Assembly: GCA_016748015.1 (NCBI GenBank)
Contig: JAAOMT010000009.1
Location: 1,899,020 to 1,963,019 of the forward strand
Direction of reading: 5' to 3'
DNA from: Geosiphon pyriformis
Taxonomy: Eukaryota; Glomeromycota; Glomeromycetes; Archaeosporales; Geosiphonaceae
DNA length: 64,000 nucleotides
Shown piece after piece: positions 62,434 through 64,000 of this stretch; position 1 is the first letter of the stretch; each line of letters opens with the position of its first letter. Made by a program: the position numbers and the translations under genes. The notes below the pieces were generated by a model that was not told the origin of the DNA, ran no database searches, and was given only the letters and a program-made list of their open reading frames with translations.

Positions 62434-63251
62434 ATGGAATTCTCAAAATCAACAAGCTCTAAAACAACAGACCAAGCTAGAAGAGAATATTTCTTGTCAA
62501 GAGCTACCCTTCAAGCAACATCATCGTATGAAAAAGAAAAACAAACAAACAGTAAGAGAGCTAAAGAACTGGTGGAATCCACATATAATGCTGCCTCTTT
62601 TGGAGTTGCTGTTGCTCGTGCTGTTAGATCGTTTAAAAGATCAAATAACGATGAAAAAGAAATTGAAATGCTAGAAGTAAGCAGAAAAGATAAAAAAAGT
62701 GAATTTCGACTAGGGGCTCCCACTCCTGGAGAAATGTCAAGTTCAAAGTGGAAACCTTTGAACTCAAAGAGAATTAAGATTGGGAAGCCGGAAATTTCAC
62801 AAGATGAACTAGGTAACAAAAATTTTGATAAAAAATTGAAATTTCTTGACTTAAAAATGTAAGTCTTTACGATACGATTTCGATGGGGTATATTGCATGT
62901 AAATTCTTTGAAATTATAACTGCTAATTCGAAGTTTATTGATTTTATATTGGAAAAGAAACCCAGCGCCGAATTGGAAATTGTATCATGTTTTAGAATGG
63001 GTGAAAGCTATTCGAAGCGTTGAGAATTTCGAGTCAAAAGTTACTAATGATGGAGAATGTGGATGGGATGGTAAGAGTTTATTAACAAAAATTATTAAAT
63101 TTTATTATCTAATCAAACAACTTTTAATTTTATCGCAGAGTTGGATGACTCAGAAGATGAAACGAATGAGCTTTATATTCTAGATGAAAAACAAGCTGCG
63201 GAAAAATGGCACGCAATTGGAGATAAGATTAAATATAATGAGGAGTGGTAA
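62434..63251 (+). CDS. Unknown protein, 216 residues, three exons
   Basis: Exons 62,434-62,858, 62,958-63,070 and 63,139-63,251, joined with consistent phases (2, then 1). The donor GTAAGT at 62,859 was chosen over GTAACA at 62,813 because only it keeps frame with the second exon. The protein is hydrophilic and charged: a Ser/Thr/Lys-rich N-terminus, a helical AASFGVAVARAVRSFKRSNN segment, a basic KWKPLNSKRIKIGKPE stretch, then NPAPNWKLYHVLEWVKAIRS, and an acidic end (ELDDSEDETNELYILDEKQA). No signal peptide or membrane helix. Basic clusters would suit a nuclear protein. I do not recognise the family. It is convergent with secreted protein B. Confidence 0.8.
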
Positions 63252-63575
63252 CATAATATAGAGGAGTGTTTGTTTAAAATAGATTTGAAGTTCGTCTCAA
63301 TGTTTTTATATGAACTTGGCGTTTAATACCAGCCATAAATAACCATTTTGAATTTTATCCGATGATAGGTACAACAAGATCAGTGCTAGATTCTAAAATT
63401 TAAAGTTAAGCATGTGCATGTATAACCAATTGGATCGCTATGTAAAGCTTTATTTTTAGATAATTTATACAACCTAAAACTATGTCCATTAAAAACCTGA
63501 TCCAAGATTTTCCTAAAACTAGATCTATTATAATCAATATCCTTTATATTACAACAAAAATTAAAAGATTGCAAC
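63252..63575. other. Convergent spacer
   Basis: 324 bp between the unknown gene and secreted protein B, both ending here. No feature beyond presumed 3' UTRs. Confidence 0.6.
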
Positions 63576-64000
63576 CTATTTGTCATTTATTACTGGACAT
63601 TCAAATATTCTCACAGGTGAACCGAGACTAGCAACTCCATCACTAATGGCTTTCTCCAAATCCCTAGAGTACCTAAACTCTACTCTATTTTGTGCATAAC
63701 GGCTGACAGCATCTTGAAAATTTGCACAATCTTTTCCGAAACTCAATATATAAATTTTCCATCTTCCACCACGGAAATTGGTTTCACCGGGGGCACTATT
63801 TATTACCTGTAAATGAGTGGGATCGGGATCACAACCACCCATGGCTGCGGTTACGATATAAATTCGGTTAAAAGTGCTATCAGGTGCACCAGTATTGGTG
63901 AGATCAGTTGGTGTGGAGAGTGTTTTATATTTTACATTGTTAAACTAGGTGAAGTTAAAAATAAGCAATAGGGATTTAGCAGGTATTAAATATTTTATTT
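63576..64000 (-). CDS. Small secreted protein B, paralogue of A (first exon outside window)
   Basis: The terminal exon 63,576-63,944 (122 residues plus stop) is homologous over its full length to exon 2 of secreted protein A: NTGAPDSTFNRIY, CDPDPTHLQVINSAPGETNF, GGRWKIYILSFG, YAQNRVEFRY, ASLGSPVRIFECPV. The intron before it (63,945 to the window edge) also resembles the matching intron of A around its TTGCTTATTTTTAAC branch region and CTAG acceptor. The signal-peptide exon must lie beyond 64,000. The two genes are in opposite orientation about 7 kb apart. The function is unknown. Confidence 0.88.

Noticed and set aside
1-64000. Search for tRNA, rRNA or CRISPR features
   Set aside because: No cloverleaf-like A/B box pairs, rRNA-like stretches or regularly spaced repeats with unique spacers were noticed by eye; a tRNA scan could not be run.

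Overview
The window is AT-rich eukaryotic DNA with short spliced genes (introns mostly 70-110 bp, 22-26 nt microexons, two GC-AG introns) set among decaying transposons. The non-LTR element family, the Ty3/gypsy elements with a protease-dUTPase-RT order, several Tc1-like copies, multiple cytochrome P450s and an ethylene-receptor-like hybrid histidine kinase together suggest an arbuscular mycorrhizal fungus (Glomeromycotina) or a close early-diverging relative. This is inferred from protein style; no database search was possible.

Layout. 1-6.9 kb: minus-strand Ty3/gypsy element (gag, zinc knuckle, aspartic protease, dUTPase, RT, RNase H) running off the left edge. 7.5-9.9 kb: a second, far more decayed gypsy copy on the plus strand. 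12.26-19.01 kb: a nearly full-length minus-strand non-LTR element (ORF1, endonuclease, RT, RNase H, C-terminal zinc finger). 20.1-20.7 kb: an almost unrecognisable ghost of the same ORF1. 20.7-21.4 kb: a GC-richer island with a short host-like coding remnant. 21.4-26.8 kb: microsatellites and a 20-N gap. 26.8-32.2 kb: the hybrid histidine kinase (12 inferred exons, 1406 codons). 35.4-38.16 kb: a second non-LTR copy holding only ORF1 and endonuclease.

39.8-41.9 kb: P450 gene 1 (minus). 43.0-43.3 kb: small hydrophilic protein (minus). 47.4-48.3 kb: P450 pseudogene (minus). 48.3-50.2 kb: two Tc1-like pseudogenes in head-to-head orientation. 50.8-53.4 kb: PRP17/CDC40 splicing factor (11 exons, plus). 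54.2-54.6 kb: third Tc1 remnant. 56.2-56.8 kb: small secreted protein A (plus), convergent with P450 gene 2 (57.3-59.1 kb, minus). 62.4-63.25 kb: gene of unknown function (plus), convergent with secreted paralogue B (63.6-63.9 kb, minus), which continues past the right edge.

The host genes do not form one pathway: a phytohormone-type sensor kinase, a core spliceosome factor, P450s and a duplicated secreted protein family. The most interesting points are the complete set of copper/ethylene-binding residues in the kinase, the dUTPase inside a gypsy Pol, and a recurrent TpG-to-TpA (CpA-to-TpA on the other strand) pattern of lesions in transposon catalytic codons that looks like RIP. Exon boundaries were set by hand from splice signals, reading phase and family conservation.
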